In this document: one piece after another, positions 1 through 8,952 of the stretch | Layout: the number at the start of each line of letters is the position of its first letter | Position numbering within the stretch: position 1 is the stretch's first letter | Assembly (NCBI GenBank): GCA_963981015.1 | Contig: CAXCCG010000002.1 | Span: 9,011 to 73,010, forward strand | Reading direction: 5' to 3' | Length of the DNA stretch: 64,000 nt | Source of the DNA: Thiopontia sp013349825 | Lineage (GTDB): Bacteria; Pseudomonadota; Gammaproteobacteria; GCF-002020875 | Notes under the pieces: model-generated | Databases searched by the model: none | What the model was told of the DNA's origin: nothing | What the model saw: only the letters and a program-made list of their open reading frames with translations | Program-made: the position numbers and the translations under genes

Positions 1-836
1 CCACACTCTTCAGTGATCGTGAAGCGGGTTGAGACCTGAATTGCCGATGAACCAGACTCCAGATACTCCACACCATCGGTACCGGTAAAGATACCACCGG
101 CTGGAATCACCGGAATGGTGAGGTCACTCTCACGCAGGTAGGCGATCACCTCTTGAGTAATCGTTGCCAGATCATACTGGGCCCAATCCAACCCAAAACC
201 GAGATGTCCTCCCGCCAGAGGCCCCTCGACCACCACAAAGTCCGGCAGCCGATCCAGACGCGCTGCACGCTTGAGAAATAGTTTCAATGCACGCACCGAG
301 GAGACGATAATACCGATCGGTGCCTCACGGAATCGAGGGTTCTCTTTAATTAGATCCAGCGACCCCAGATGGAGGCCTGCACTCAGGGTGATACCATCAA
401 TCCCTGCATCTAGGGCCGCATTGAGGCGTACCTTGAGGGTCTCCTTTGGGTTATTCATGGTGAGCTTCTCCATACAATTGATGAAGACCCCCCCATCACC
501 ACGCTTGGCTGACATCGCCTCATCAACATGGCGAGTCTGTGCTTCACGCAACTCGCCCAGATCAAACTGGGCAATCGACTTGTCCGGATTACCGACATTA
601 GCCTTGAACTGCTTCAGTCGATCCCCCACATAGCGGGTCTTGAACTGCTTGTCGATCACGGTCGGCACCATTGCATCGGAGAGGTGTCCAATGCCGCCCT
701 GTTCAGCAAATACCAGCGCCAGTTCACGCGTAGAGATGTCGACTCCCATACCCCCCAGCATCAGCGGGACATACTCCTTCCCTCCCAGAGACAGGCGATA
801 GTCATCGATACGTTTGGAGAGCGTTGAGTCAGTCAT
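1..836 (-). CDS. Nitronate monooxygenase-family flavoprotein (3' end outside window)
   Basis: The visible 278 residues read from an ATG at 836 to the window edge without a stop. They form the FMN-binding TIM barrel of the nitronate monooxygenase (2-nitropropane dioxygenase) family: an early PLMLGGMGVDIS strand, a mid-barrel glycine/serine region, the phosphate-loop motif EGPLAGGHLGF, and then IPVIPAGGIFTG. Family members oxidise nitronates or act as other FMN-dependent oxidoreductases; the real substrate here is unknown. The C-terminus lies outside the window. The gene follows lspA on the same strand with a 46-base gap, so it may be the last gene of the ileS-lspA transcript. Family assignment is firm; exact function is not. 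Confidence 0.8.
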   Translation of the reverse strand, partial: MTDSTLSKRIDDYRLSLGGKEYVPLMLGGMGVDISTRELALVFAEQGGIGHLSDAMVPTVIDKQFKTRYVGDRLKQFKANVGNPDKSIAQFDLGELREAQTRHVDEAMSAKRGDGGVFINCMEKLTMNNPKETLKVRLNAALDAGIDGITLSAGLHLGSLDLIKENPRFREAPIGIIVSSVRALKLFLKRAARLDRLPDFVVVEGPLAGGHLGFGLDWAQYDLATITQEVIAYLRESDLTIPVIPAGGIFTGTDGVEYLESGSSAIQVSTRFTITEEC

Positions 837-882
837 GATCGTTCGATCCGTTACGGATTATTTTAATAAAAGTTACAGTGAA

Positions 883-1416
883 TCATACCGCATTATTCTC
901 TTCTTCGTTTCCAAAAAACGAACCCCAGATGAGGATCATCGCACCAATCGCAATCGCACTATCGGCGATATTAAAAGTGGGCCAGTGCCATCCCATGGCA
1001 TGAAAATCCAGAAAGTCGATCACATAACCATACTGTACCCGGTCAATCAGGTTACCAACAGCCCCGCCAATAATCAGGGAGATGGCAACCGCCTCCCCTT
1101 GAGCGCTCTCCGGTAGTGAGCGCAGCCAACGCAGTAAAAAGACTGTAATCACCAGTGTCAGCACCACAAAAAACCAGCGCTGCCAACCATCCTGATCGGC
1201 CAAAAAACTGAAGGCGGCTCCATGATTTTGCATCAGGGTGAGATTCATAAACGGCAGCAATTCGACCCGCTGATAGAGTTCCAGCGAGTACTCTGCCAGA
1301 ATTTTGGTAGCCTGGTCCAGGAACAGTACCAAGGCAGAGAGACGTAGCCATATCAACAGTGGGCTACCGCGATCTTCCTCCTCTTGAACAGAAGATTCTG
1401 GCTCACCATTATGCAT
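883..1416 (-). CDS. lspA: Lipoprotein signal peptidase (signal peptidase II)
   Basis: Inner-membrane aspartyl protease that cleaves the signal peptide of diacylated prolipoproteins. About 177 residues with four hydrophobic segments. Both catalytic aspartate blocks are present, in GGAVGNLIDR and FNIADSAI, and the conserved NHGAAFSFL block lies between the first and second membrane segments. I chose the ATG at 1416, which overlaps the end of ileS by eight bases; the frame is open to 1446 with other ATGs, but those give an unusually long N-terminus. The ileS-lspA order is the usual gammaproteobacterial one and implies translational coupling. Likely clients in this window include LptE, DolP and the FlgO-like lipoproteins. 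Confidence 0.95.
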   Translation of the reverse strand: MHNGEPESSVQEEEDRGSPLLIWLRLSALVLFLDQATKILAEYSLELYQRVELLPFMNLTLMQNHGAAFSFLADQDGWQRWFFVVLTLVITVFLLRWLRSLPESAQGEAVAISLIIGGAVGNLIDRVQYGYVIDFLDFHAMGWHWPTFNIADSAIAIGAMILIWGSFFGNEEENNAV

Positions 1417-4231
1417 AGTCGCGCTGTTCGCCATCGCCCGCCACATTCTCTACACAACGACCACACAGCTCTGGATGGTCGCTATTACTACCCACATCCT
1501 CACGATGGTGCCAGCAGCGTACGCATTTCTCATACCCGGAGGCACTGACCTTCACTTTCAACGAATCCAGTTCACTACTCTCCGCATCCTCAGGTGCATC
1601 ACCCATTGGATAAATTCGTGCATAGGAGGTGATCAATACAAAACGCAGTTCATCTTCCAGTTTAGATAACAACGCATAAAGTGTTTCATCACAATAGAGA
1701 TCGACTTCAGCATCCAGGCCGGAGCCAATGGTTTTGCTGCTACGTAACGCCTCCAGTGGACGAGCCACCTCGGTACGCACCGCCAGTATTTGCCCCCATG
1801 ACTCGGCATCCAGGTGTCCATCCTCCATCCTGAACAGCCCCTTGTAGAAGGTCTCAAGAAAGACACTATCACTCCGTTCGCCCGGCAGGAAGCTCCAAAT
1901 CTCATCAGCAGTAAAGCTGGTGATTGGGGCCAGCCAACGCACCATCGCCTCAACAATGTGATACATCGCCGTCTGGGTAGAGCGACGCGCCCGACTCTCG
2001 CTCTGGGTGGTGTATTGACGATCCTTGATGATATCGAGATAGAAACCACCCATCTCCACCGAACAGAAGTTGTGAATTTTCTGGAAGATCAGATGGAAGT
2101 TGTACTCCTCATAGGCTTCAATAATCTCCTGCTGCAGACGGACTGCATGGTCGACCGCCCAGCGGTCCAGCGACAACATCTGCTCTGGCTTCAATACATC
2201 CACTGCAGGGTCAAAACCATTGAGATTGGATAACAAGAAACGGGTGGTATTGCGGATTCGGCGATAGGCGTCAGCCATCCGGTGCAAAATCTCGTCAGAG
2301 ACTGTCATCTCCCCCCGGTAATCGGTTGATGAGACCCAAAGACGGATAATATCAGCACCCAGCTGCTGAATCACCTTCTGCGGTGCAACCACATTACCAA
2401 GCGATTTGGACATCTTCTTACCATCTTTATCGACGGTAAAGCCGTGGGTCAGCACCTGCCGGTAGGGTGCCTCACCATACATTGCTACCGAGGTGAGCAG
2501 TGAAGACTGGAACCAGCCACGGTGCTGATCAGACCCCTCCAGATAGAGGTCGGCAGGGCGCGACAGTTGGTTATGACGATCCAGTACTGCACGATGAGTG
2601 ACACCCGAGTCAAACCAGACATCCAGCGTATCCGTCACCTTCTGGTACTGCTCCACCTCATCCCCCAGCAGCTCTGACGGTTCCATCTCAAACCAGCCAT
2701 CGATTCCTTGCTGTTCAACACGTTGCGCTACCTCTTCGATCAAACGCACGGTATCAGGATGCGGATTACCACTCTCTTTATCAATAAACAGTGCAATCGG
2801 CACACCCCAGGTACGCTGACGCGAGATACACCAGTCAGGGCGATTCTCTACCATTCCCTCAATTCTTGCCTGCCCCCAGTCTGGCATCCAGCGCACCCCC
2901 CGAATCGACCTCATTGCATCGCTTCTCAACGCAGCCTGATCCATACCAATAAACCACTGTGGTGTTGCGCGAAAGATGATTGGGGTCTTGTGACGCCAGC
3001 AGTGTGGGTAACTGTGACGGATCTTCTCCATACAGAGCAGTGCACCCTGCTCATTTAATACCTCCAACACATGGTCATTGGCCTTAAAGACATGCTCCCC
3101 CGCGAAGATTTCAGTACTATCGATAAAACAGCCGTTAGGGCCAACTGGATTATGGACCGGTAAATCGTATTTCATGCCCACCACGTAGTCTTCCTGGCCA
3201 TGACCCGGAGCTGTATGGACTGCGCCGGTACCCGCTTCGAGGGTCACATGGTCACCGAGGATGACCGGTACTTGTCGATCATAGAACGGGTGGTTGAGCT
3301 GTACCCCTTCCAGAGCCGCGCCACTACAACGCCCAAGAACTTGCGACTCACCAAGATCAGCGCGCTGTAACACCTCTTCATATAGCGCTTCAGCCAGCAA
3401 CAGACGCTCTCTTGCTGCACCGGAACCAATCTGCAGTAACAGATATTCAAAATCGGGATGGAGTGCCACCGCCTGGTTGGCCGGCAGAGTCCACGGAGTG
3501 GTGGTCCAGATCACCATGGAGAGCGGGCCATTTCCCTCAGCCTGCAGATTGCAACGCTGAAGGAATCCGCTTTCATCAACCACCTTAAAGCGGACATCAA
3601 TCGCCGGTGAGGTCTTGTCTTCATGCTCCACCTCCGCCTCTGCCAACGCAGAGCCGCAGTCCGTACACCAGTGGACCGGTTTCTCTCCCTTGTGTAGATG
3701 ACCATTTTCAACAATCTTGCCCAGCGCGCGGATGATGTCCGCCTCAAACTGGAAATCCATGGTCAGATAGGGGTTCTCCCAGTCACCCAGCACACCGAGA
3801 CGCTGAAAATCTCTCTTCTGCCCATCAACCTGACGTGCCGCATACTCTCGCGCCTTCTGACGGAAGGCCTTGGCATCCAGCTTACGCCCCGGTTTACCCC
3901 ATTTTTTCTCCACATTGAGTTCAATCGGTAGACCGTGGCAATCCCAACCCGGTACATAGGGGGTATCAAACCCCATCTGTGCGCGTGATTTGAGGATCAT
4001 ATCCTTGAGAATTTTATTGACCGCATGACCGATATGAATATCGCCATTGGCGTAGGGAGGCCCATCATGGAGAATGAACTTTGGCTTATCAGCGCCCTGT
4101 TCCCGCATCTTGCGGTAGAGGTCGATCTTCCCCCAGTTCTTCAGGAAGTTGGGTTCACGATTGGCGAGGTTCGCCTTCATCGGGAAGCCGGTCTTGGGGA
4201 GGTTAAGTGTCTCTTTGTAATTATTTGCCAC
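1409..4231 (-). CDS. ileS: Isoleucyl-tRNA synthetase
   Basis: Class Ia synthetase charging tRNA-Ile. About 940 residues, normal for the bacterial enzyme. The HIGH signature appears in GDIHIGHA near residue 60, the CP1 editing domain in the middle (TTPWTLPANQA, and GTGAVHTAPGHGQEDY), KMSKS in GKKMSKSLGN near residue 600, and a C-terminal zinc finger with CVRCWHH and CGRC. The start is uncertain: a TTG at 4255 opens the frame, but the GTG at 4231 gives an N-terminus (V-ANNYKETLNLP) that matches the family start, so I prefer it. Downstream lspA overlaps it by eight bases; ribF lies about 190 bases upstream. Confidence 0.96.
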   Translation of the reverse strand: MANNYKETLNLPKTGFPMKANLANREPNFLKNWGKIDLYRKMREQGADKPKFILHDGPPYANGDIHIGHAVNKILKDMILKSRAQMGFDTPYVPGWDCHGLPIELNVEKKWGKPGRKLDAKAFRQKAREYAARQVDGQKRDFQRLGVLGDWENPYLTMDFQFEADIIRALGKIVENGHLHKGEKPVHWCTDCGSALAEAEVEHEDKTSPAIDVRFKVVDESGFLQRCNLQAEGNGPLSMVIWTTTPWTLPANQAVALHPDFEYLLLQIGSGAARERLLLAEALYEEVLQRADLGESQVLGRCSGAALEGVQLNHPFYDRQVPVILGDHVTLEAGTGAVHTAPGHGQEDYVVGMKYDLPVHNPVGPNGCFIDSTEIFAGEHVFKANDHVLEVLNEQGALLCMEKIRHSYPHCWRHKTPIIFRATPQWFIGMDQAALRSDAMRSIRGVRWMPDWGQARIEGMVENRPDWCISRQRTWGVPIALFIDKESGNPHPDTVRLIEEVAQRVEQQGIDGWFEMEPSELLGDEVEQYQKVTDTLDVWFDSGVTHRAVLDRHNQLSRPADLYLEGSDQHRGWFQSSLLTSVAMYGEAPYRQVLTHGFTVDKDGKKMSKSLGNVVAPQKVIQQLGADIIRLWVSSTDYRGEMTVSDEILHRMADAYRRIRNTTRFLLSNLNGFDPAVDVLKPEQMLSLDRWAVDHAVRLQQEIIEAYEEYNFHLIFQKIHNFCSVEMGGFYLDIIKDRQYTTQSESRARRSTQTAMYHIVEAMVRWLAPITSFTADEIWSFLPGERSDSVFLETFYKGLFRMEDGHLDAESWGQILAVRTEVARPLEALRSSKTIGSGLDAEVDLYCDETLYALLSKLEDELRFVLITSYARIYPMGDAPEDAESSELDSLKVKVSASGYEKCVRCWHHREDVGSNSDHPELCGRCVENVAGDGEQRDYA

Positions 4232-4320
4232 TGCGTTGATCCGTAAAACTACCAATAGTTCATTCCACTTTGGGGGGAATGGGCCTGAAAGGAGTCCATT
4301 TTACCAGTAATTTCACTTTA

Positions 4321-4334
4321 TCAGGGGTTCCTTA
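4321..4334. repeat. Copy of dispersed TAAGGAACCCCTGA motif
   Basis: The minus strand reads TAAGGAACCCCTGA in the gap between ribF and ileS. Near-identical 14-mers occur at 26628-26641 and 47118-47131, also at or just after gene ends. Probably remnants of a small dispersed intergenic repeat; too short to assign to a named family. Confidence 0.4.
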
Positions 4335-4423
4335 GGCAGAGATCATCGATTGCAGGTCTGGAAACAAGGCGCTCAACCCATCCAATTGGTTCGAGTGCTA
4401 TAGCTACGCTCCAGTAGTGGTCA

Positions 4424-5362
4424 TCACATGGCATAACGGGCCGTAAAATAATCCCGAGCCTGTGTGGCATCGATCAGGATCTGCTCCTTCAATAGCTCAA
4501 AGGAGTCAAACTTCTGCTCATTGCGAATCTTCTTGAGAAAATCAACCGAGACATGACTTCCATAGATATCCCTTTCAAAATTGAGCAGATGAACCTCCAG
4601 TACGGTCCGGGTTCCATTTACAGTCGGACGCGTTCCGACATTGGCAACACCGGATACCGGCTCACCCTCAACCCCGAACATTTCGACCGCAAACACCCCC
4701 TCAATCGGCGAGACCTTACGGTGAAGATGGATATTGGCGGTTGGAAAACCGATCTGTCGCCCCCGCTTGTGTCCATGGGCAACGCGCCCGCACATCCGAT
4801 AGGGACGACCCAACAGAATCTCTGCATGGTCAAGATCTCCCTCTTTCAATGATTGGCGAATCAGCGTGCTACTGACCCGCTCCCCCGCCAGCTGAAAGGT
4901 GTGCATGTTGACCACCTGGAAACCGTGTTCTTGCCCCGCTTGCTGCAACATTTCAAAGCTACCTCGGCGCTTCTGCCCGAACCGGAAATCATCCCCTACC
5001 ACCAGGTAACGCACACCCAACCCATCAACCAAAACCTGCTGAATAAAATCTTCCGGCTCCATCGCAGCCAGCTTCTGACTGAAGTGGAGGGTAAAGACCC
5101 GATCAACAGCCAGACGTCGCAACGCCTTGATCTTCTCCCGGAAACGGGTGAGACGTCCAGGACAACGGTCTGGGATAAAAAACTCCTGCGGCTGTGGTTC
5201 GAAGGTGATGACCACTGCCGGCAACTTCATCTCTTCTGCCTTCTCAGCCAGCTCACCCAAGACATGTTGATGCCCCAGATGGACCCCATCAAAATTGCCT
5301 ATGGTAGCAACGCAGCCATGATGGTGCGCCTTGAGGTTGTGCAGTCCGCGAATCAGTTCCAT
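4424..5362 (-). CDS. ribF: Bifunctional riboflavin kinase / FAD synthetase
   Basis: Converts riboflavin to FMN and FMN to FAD. 312 residues, the standard size. The N-terminal nucleotidyltransferase domain shows VATIGNFDGVHLGHQHVL (HxGH-type) near residue 20 and the KRRGSFEML region; the C-terminal kinase domain shows GFPTANIHL and GVANVGTRPTV. It sits four bases downstream of murJ on the same strand, a common gammaproteobacterial order (murJ-ribF-ileS-lspA). The flavoproteins in this window (MurB, the GlcD-like oxidase, the nitronate monooxygenase) would use its products. Confidence 0.96.
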   Translation of the reverse strand: MELIRGLHNLKAHHHGCVATIGNFDGVHLGHQHVLGELAEKAEEMKLPAVVITFEPQPQEFFIPDRCPGRLTRFREKIKALRRLAVDRVFTLHFSQKLAAMEPEDFIQQVLVDGLGVRYLVVGDDFRFGQKRRGSFEMLQQAGQEHGFQVVNMHTFQLAGERVSSTLIRQSLKEGDLDHAEILLGRPYRMCGRVAHGHKRGRQIGFPTANIHLHRKVSPIEGVFAVEMFGVEGEPVSGVANVGTRPTVNGTRTVLEVHLLNFERDIYGSHVSVDFLKKIRNEQKFDSFELLKEQILIDATQARDYFTARYAM

Positions 5363-5366
5363 CGTA

Positions 5367-6932
5367 CTATTCTACCGTATCGTATCGCAGTTGCGCAGAC
5401 CGCATTCCGAATAGATAGAGCACAGTAAAATAGATCCCGGCAGCAGCTACAATGACCCCGCTCAACAGGGCAATTCGGTACCAGAGCAGCTCATCCAACC
5501 ACCCCTCAAACAGCCCGCCACTCCAGTAGAGAAAGAGGGACATCGCAGTCAACGCCAGCACCACCTGCAGCAGATGATGCCGCCAGCCCGCTAGCGGTCG
5601 ATAGACTTGCCGCTGTTGCAAACCACGATAGAGCAGCCATGCATTGAGCAGAGAGGACCCTGCTGTGGCCAGCGCCAAACCGGCATGGGGTGCACCATAC
5701 TCTGCCTGCACCATCAACCCGACGAAGAGAATATTAAGCCCCATATTGGAGACCATTGCCACCAGCCCGTATTTGACCGGTGTACGGGTATCCTGACGTG
5801 AAAAATAGCCATTAATCAGCACCTTTACCAGAATAAACCCCACCAGACCAAGTGAATAGGCCATCAAGCTAACAGCCGCCATATCAACATCGTAGGCCGT
5901 AAATTCGCCACGCTGAAACAGCAGAGCCAACATCGGTTCAGCCAGTAGAAAAAGCCCTGCACTGGCGGGGAGCGCAATCAGCACTACCAACCTTAATGCC
6001 CAATCCATGGTGCGGTTAAAGGCTTCATGGTTCTCTTCCGCAAAGTGCCCTGAAAGTTTGGGAAGGATCACTGTAGAGAGGGCGATACCGAAGACTCCCA
6101 ATGGAAACTCCATTAAGCGGTCGGAGTAGTAGAGCCAGGACATACTGCCTGCGGTAATCAATGAGGCGATCACCAGATCCAACAGCAGATTGATCTGTGC
6201 CACTGAGGCACCGAACAGCGTAGGAATCATCAGTTTGATGATTTTGCGTACCCCGGAGTCGTGCCAGCGAAAACGGGGGCGTGGCAACATCCCCAATTTG
6301 AGTAGTGCTGGAATCTGGAATAGCAGCTGCACCACTCCACCGACCAATACCCCCCAGGCCAGTGCGGTCACCGGCACCTCCATCATTGGGGAGAGCCAGA
6401 TTGCAGCAGCAATCATCGAGAGGTTGAGAAAGACCGGCGTCACCGCTGGAATGGCAAAACGGCTATAGGTGTTGAGGATACCACCAGCAAAGGCGGTGAG
6501 TGAGATCAGCAGCAGATAGGGGAAGGTAATGCGTAACATGCCCGTTGCCAACTCGAAACGGTCACTCTCACCGACAAATCCAGGGGCAAACAGCATGATA
6601 AAGAGTGGTGCTGCGACCACGCCGATGACCGTCACCAGCAACAGTACCCCCCCCAATGTACCGGCCACTGCATCCGTCAACTGTCGCACCTCCAGCTCTG
6701 ATCCATTAGAGCGCCTCTCCGACAGTACCGGCACAAAAGCTTGCGAGAAGGCCCCCTCGGCAAACAGTCGACGCAGGAAATTGGGGATTTTAAAGGCGAC
6801 CACAAAGGCATCCATCACCCCTCCCGCCCCAAAATAGCGGGCAAAGACAATATCACGCACCAACCCAAGAACACGGGAGAGCATGGTCATCAGGCTGACA
6901 ATCAAGGTAGACTTCAGTAGTTTAGTGGTCAA
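5367..6932 (-). CDS. murJ: Lipid II flippase MurJ
   Basis: MOP-superfamily membrane protein that flips undecaprenyl-linked peptidoglycan precursor to the periplasmic face. 521 residues with about 14 hydrophobic segments. The N-terminal MLSRVLGLVRDIVFARYFG, the DAFVVAFKIPNFLRRLFAEGAFSQAFVPV block and the PKLSGHF region are hallmarks of the family. The stop lies just before the ribF start. rpsT is divergent on the other side, with about 140 bases between for both promoters. It works with MraY and MurG encoded in the dcw cluster of this window. Confidence 0.96.
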   Translation of the reverse strand: MTTKLLKSTLIVSLMTMLSRVLGLVRDIVFARYFGAGGVMDAFVVAFKIPNFLRRLFAEGAFSQAFVPVLSERRSNGSELEVRQLTDAVAGTLGGVLLLVTVIGVVAAPLFIMLFAPGFVGESDRFELATGMLRITFPYLLLISLTAFAGGILNTYSRFAIPAVTPVFLNLSMIAAAIWLSPMMEVPVTALAWGVLVGGVVQLLFQIPALLKLGMLPRPRFRWHDSGVRKIIKLMIPTLFGASVAQINLLLDLVIASLITAGSMSWLYYSDRLMEFPLGVFGIALSTVILPKLSGHFAEENHEAFNRTMDWALRLVVLIALPASAGLFLLAEPMLALLFQRGEFTAYDVDMAAVSLMAYSLGLVGFILVKVLINGYFSRQDTRTPVKYGLVAMVSNMGLNILFVGLMVQAEYGAPHAGLALATAGSSLLNAWLLYRGLQQRQVYRPLAGWRHHLLQVVLALTAMSLFLYWSGGLFEGWLDELLWYRIALLSGVIVAAAGIYFTVLYLFGMRSAQLRYDTVE

Positions 6933-6978
6933 AATAGAAGATTTTTCAGAAAGTTCATCATTATTCCCATGATAACAA

Positions 6979-7007
6979 TTGACACCCCGTTAGAAAACGA
7001 AGAAAAT
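6979..7007 (+). promoter_or_regulatory. Possible sigma-70 promoter of rpsT
   Basis: A perfect TTGACA lies at 6979-6984, followed after 17 bases by GAAAAT at 7002-7007, a weak -10. A second candidate -10 (TATTCT) lies closer to the gene. Prediction by eye only. Confidence 0.35.
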
Positions 7008-7061
7008 ACGCGGCTCGTTTTTAGATACTGTTATTCTATTTAAGTAAAACCAAATTTCCTC

Positions 7062-7075
7062 AGGAGAGACCCTTG
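7062..7075 (+). promoter_or_regulatory. Ribosome binding site and UUG start of rpsT
   Basis: AGGAGA at 7062-7067 precedes a TTG start codon at 7073. The frame that follows begins ANSLQARKRARQ, the exact S20 N-terminus, so TTG is the true start. The E. coli rpsT gene also uses UUG, which is tied to autogenous control of S20 synthesis; the same control is an inference here. Confidence 0.75.
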
Positions 7076-7333
7076 GCAAATTCACTACAAGCTCGCAAAC
7101 GTGCACGTCAGGCTGACAAAAGACGTACTCACAATCAGGGCCGCCGTTCTATGATGCGCACCAGCCTCAAGAAGGCATTGGCTGCAATCGAATCCGGCAA
7201 TCGTGAAGAGGCAGAGGCTCTCTACAAGAGCGCATCCTCAGCACTGGACATCGCAGCAAAAAATGGACTCATTCACCGCAACAAAGCGGCTCGTCACAAG
7301 AGCCGGATGAATGCCCAGATCCGTGTAATGTAA
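7073..7333 (+). CDS. rpsT: 30S ribosomal protein S20
   Basis: Primary 16S rRNA-binding protein of the small subunit. 86 residues, very basic, all alpha-helical; the conserved core RRSMMRTSLKKALAAIE and the end GLIHRNKAARHKSRMNAQI match the family. It starts with TTG after a strong AGGAGA site. It is the only plus-strand gene in the first 23 kb, standing divergently from murJ, and is closed by a strong hairpin terminator, so it is a single-gene unit. Confidence 0.97.
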   Translation: MANSLQARKRARQADKRRTHNQGRRSMMRTSLKKALAAIESGNREEAEALYKSASSALDIAAKNGLIHRNKAARHKSRMNAQIRVM

Positions 7334-7361
7334 ATATTACTTTGGAAAACTGAATAAGAGA

Positions 7362-7392
7362 TGGTCGACCCTTACGGGTCGGCCATTTTTTT
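7362..7392 (+). terminator. Rho-independent terminator of rpsT
   Basis: A 10-bp stem (TGGTCGACCC / GGGTCGGCCA, one G-U pair) around the loop TTAC, followed by seven T residues at 7386-7392. It lies 28 bases after the rpsT stop. Confidence 0.93.
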
Positions 7393-7449
7393 ACCTGTTG
7401 ATTTTAATAACGATTCAGAGGTTACGAAAAAGGTTAAAGAATTTGATAG

Positions 7450-7596
7450 CAGCTGTTCAGGTTGCCCCTGAAATTCACCCGCTCAAGGCAGAAAATGTGA
7501 GCTTATCCTTAGGTGACCGCGAGCATAGCTCGTAGTGTTACACGTGTAAATGACCATTTTTGAACGCCGAAATGGCGGATTTCAGGGGTGAGCTGA
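7450..7596. repeat. Structured intergenic inverted-repeat element
   Basis: Between the rpsT terminator and the end of pmbA. Perfect 10-base arms CCCCTGAAAT (7465-7474) and ATTTCAGGGG (7579-7588) face each other, flanked by CAGCT/AGCTG outer arms. Inside are a CGAGC-ATA-GCTCG hairpin (7520-7532), a perfect 12-bp palindrome TTACACGTGTAA (7538-7549) and a CGCC-GAAAT-GGCG hairpin. No open reading frame of note. It could be a MITE-like remnant, a non-coding RNA, or the 3' end structure of the pmbA transcript. Confidence 0.45.
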
Positions 7597-7617
7597 ATCG
7601 TTACTAATTTTAAACGG

Positions 7618-8952
7618 CTACTCGCCGGCAATACTCATCTGTTCAATCAAAATAGAGCCTACCTGTATATTGCCTCTGGGATCGATATCTGCGCCTGATT
7701 CAACAATTGAACCAAACATCTCTTTCAGATTACCCGCAATGGTGATTTCATCGACCGGGTAGGCGATCTCTCCACCCTCTACCCAGAAACCTGCAGCACC
7801 ACGCGAGTAGTCACCGGTAATGGTGTTAACCCCTTGCCCCATCAATTCGGTAACCAACAACCCTGTCCCCATTTTCTTCAATAGCCCCTCTTGATCCAGC
7901 GTCCCGTGGGTCATTCTCAAGTTACGCACACCTCCGCCATTACCGGTGGTCTGCATCTCCAGGCGGCGCGCAGAATAGCTGTCCAGCACATAACTGGACA
8001 GGACCCCATCGGTCACAAAATTTTGAGCACGTGTAGCCACCCCGTCACTATCAAAAGGGGCACTGGCTGAGGCCCGCTTCAACAATGGCTCTTCGTAGAT
8101 GGAAATCTCTTGAGGAAAAATAGGTTTCCCTAAATGGTCGAGCAAAAAAGTGGCTTTACGGTAGAGGTTTCCACCTCGAATCGCCCCAATCAAGTGCCCT
8201 AATAACCCCCCTGCAATGGTTGCATCAAACAGGACCGGCACCTGGCAGGTCATCCCTTTTCGACTATCGAGTCGATCCACTGCCCGCTGTGCTGCACGCC
8301 GGCCAATCTCTGCCGCATCTCCCAACTGTTCCGGGTCACGCGCCGAGCTATACCAGTAATCTCGCTGCATCTCATCAGCCCCCTGGGTCTGGGCGATCAC
8401 TGAACAGCTGATTCCGTGCCGAGTCGCATCGTACCCGGATAGAAAACCGTTGCTGTTCCCATAGAACCGAATTGAGTGGTGGCTACTGACAGAACCCCCT
8501 TCTGAATTGACAATCCGTGCATCATAATCCAGTGCCGCCTGTTCACAACGCTTGGCCAGCTCCACACTCTCCTCCACCCCTGTAGACCAAGACTGGCTCA
8601 GCTCCAGATCAGGAAACTCTGTTGCCAACTGCTCAGGATCTGCCAGCCCTGCATAAGGGTCTTCCTGGGTGTAACGTGCAATATCACAGGCCGAACGCAC
8701 CGTCTGTTGCACCGCTTGCGGTGAAAAGTCACTGGTACTCGCGGTCCCTTTGCGGTTTCCAAAATAGACCGTAACCCCCATACCGCGATCTTTATGGTGT
8801 TCAATCGTCTCCACGTCACCCATGCGCACTGAGGTGGTATACCCCTGATCCACCTGACTACCCGCCTCAGCGGCTGTTGCACCCTGGCGCTTTGCTTCAT
8901 CCAGAATCTGTTGTGTGAGTGTTTCCAGTAACTTCTGCTCTTGATCGATCAT
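7618..8952 (-). CDS. pmbA: Metalloprotease subunit TldE (PmbA)
   Basis: Non-metal partner of the TldD/TldE heterodimeric protease, which trims unfolded or ribosomal peptide substrates such as microcin B17 precursor and CcdA in E. coli. 444 residues of the U62 family. It lacks the HExxxH metal site, as expected for TldE, and keeps the C-terminal GVNTITGDYSRGAAGFWVE block. Its ATG overlaps the tldD stop (ATGA, 8949-8952), so the two subunits are translationally coupled. In E. coli the two genes are far apart; here the 1:1 complex comes from one transcript. Confidence 0.95.
   Translation of the reverse strand: MIDQEQKLLETLTQQILDEAKRQGATAAEAGSQVDQGYTTSVRMGDVETIEHHKDRGMGVTVYFGNRKGTASTSDFSPQAVQQTVRSACDIARYTQEDPYAGLADPEQLATEFPDLELSQSWSTGVEESVELAKRCEQAALDYDARIVNSEGGSVSSHHSIRFYGNSNGFLSGYDATRHGISCSVIAQTQGADEMQRDYWYSSARDPEQLGDAAEIGRRAAQRAVDRLDSRKGMTCQVPVLFDATIAGGLLGHLIGAIRGGNLYRKATFLLDHLGKPIFPQEISIYEEPLLKRASASAPFDSDGVATRAQNFVTDGVLSSYVLDSYSARRLEMQTTGNGGGVRNLRMTHGTLDQEGLLKKMGTGLLVTELMGQGVNTITGDYSRGAAGFWVEGGEIAYPVDEITIAGNLKEMFGSIVESGADIDPRGNIQVGSILIEQMSIAGE

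Noticed and set aside
814..1116. Plus-strand ORF opposite lspA and the nitronate monooxygenase start
   Set aside because: Shadow of two well-supported minus-strand genes; no recognisable protein sequence.
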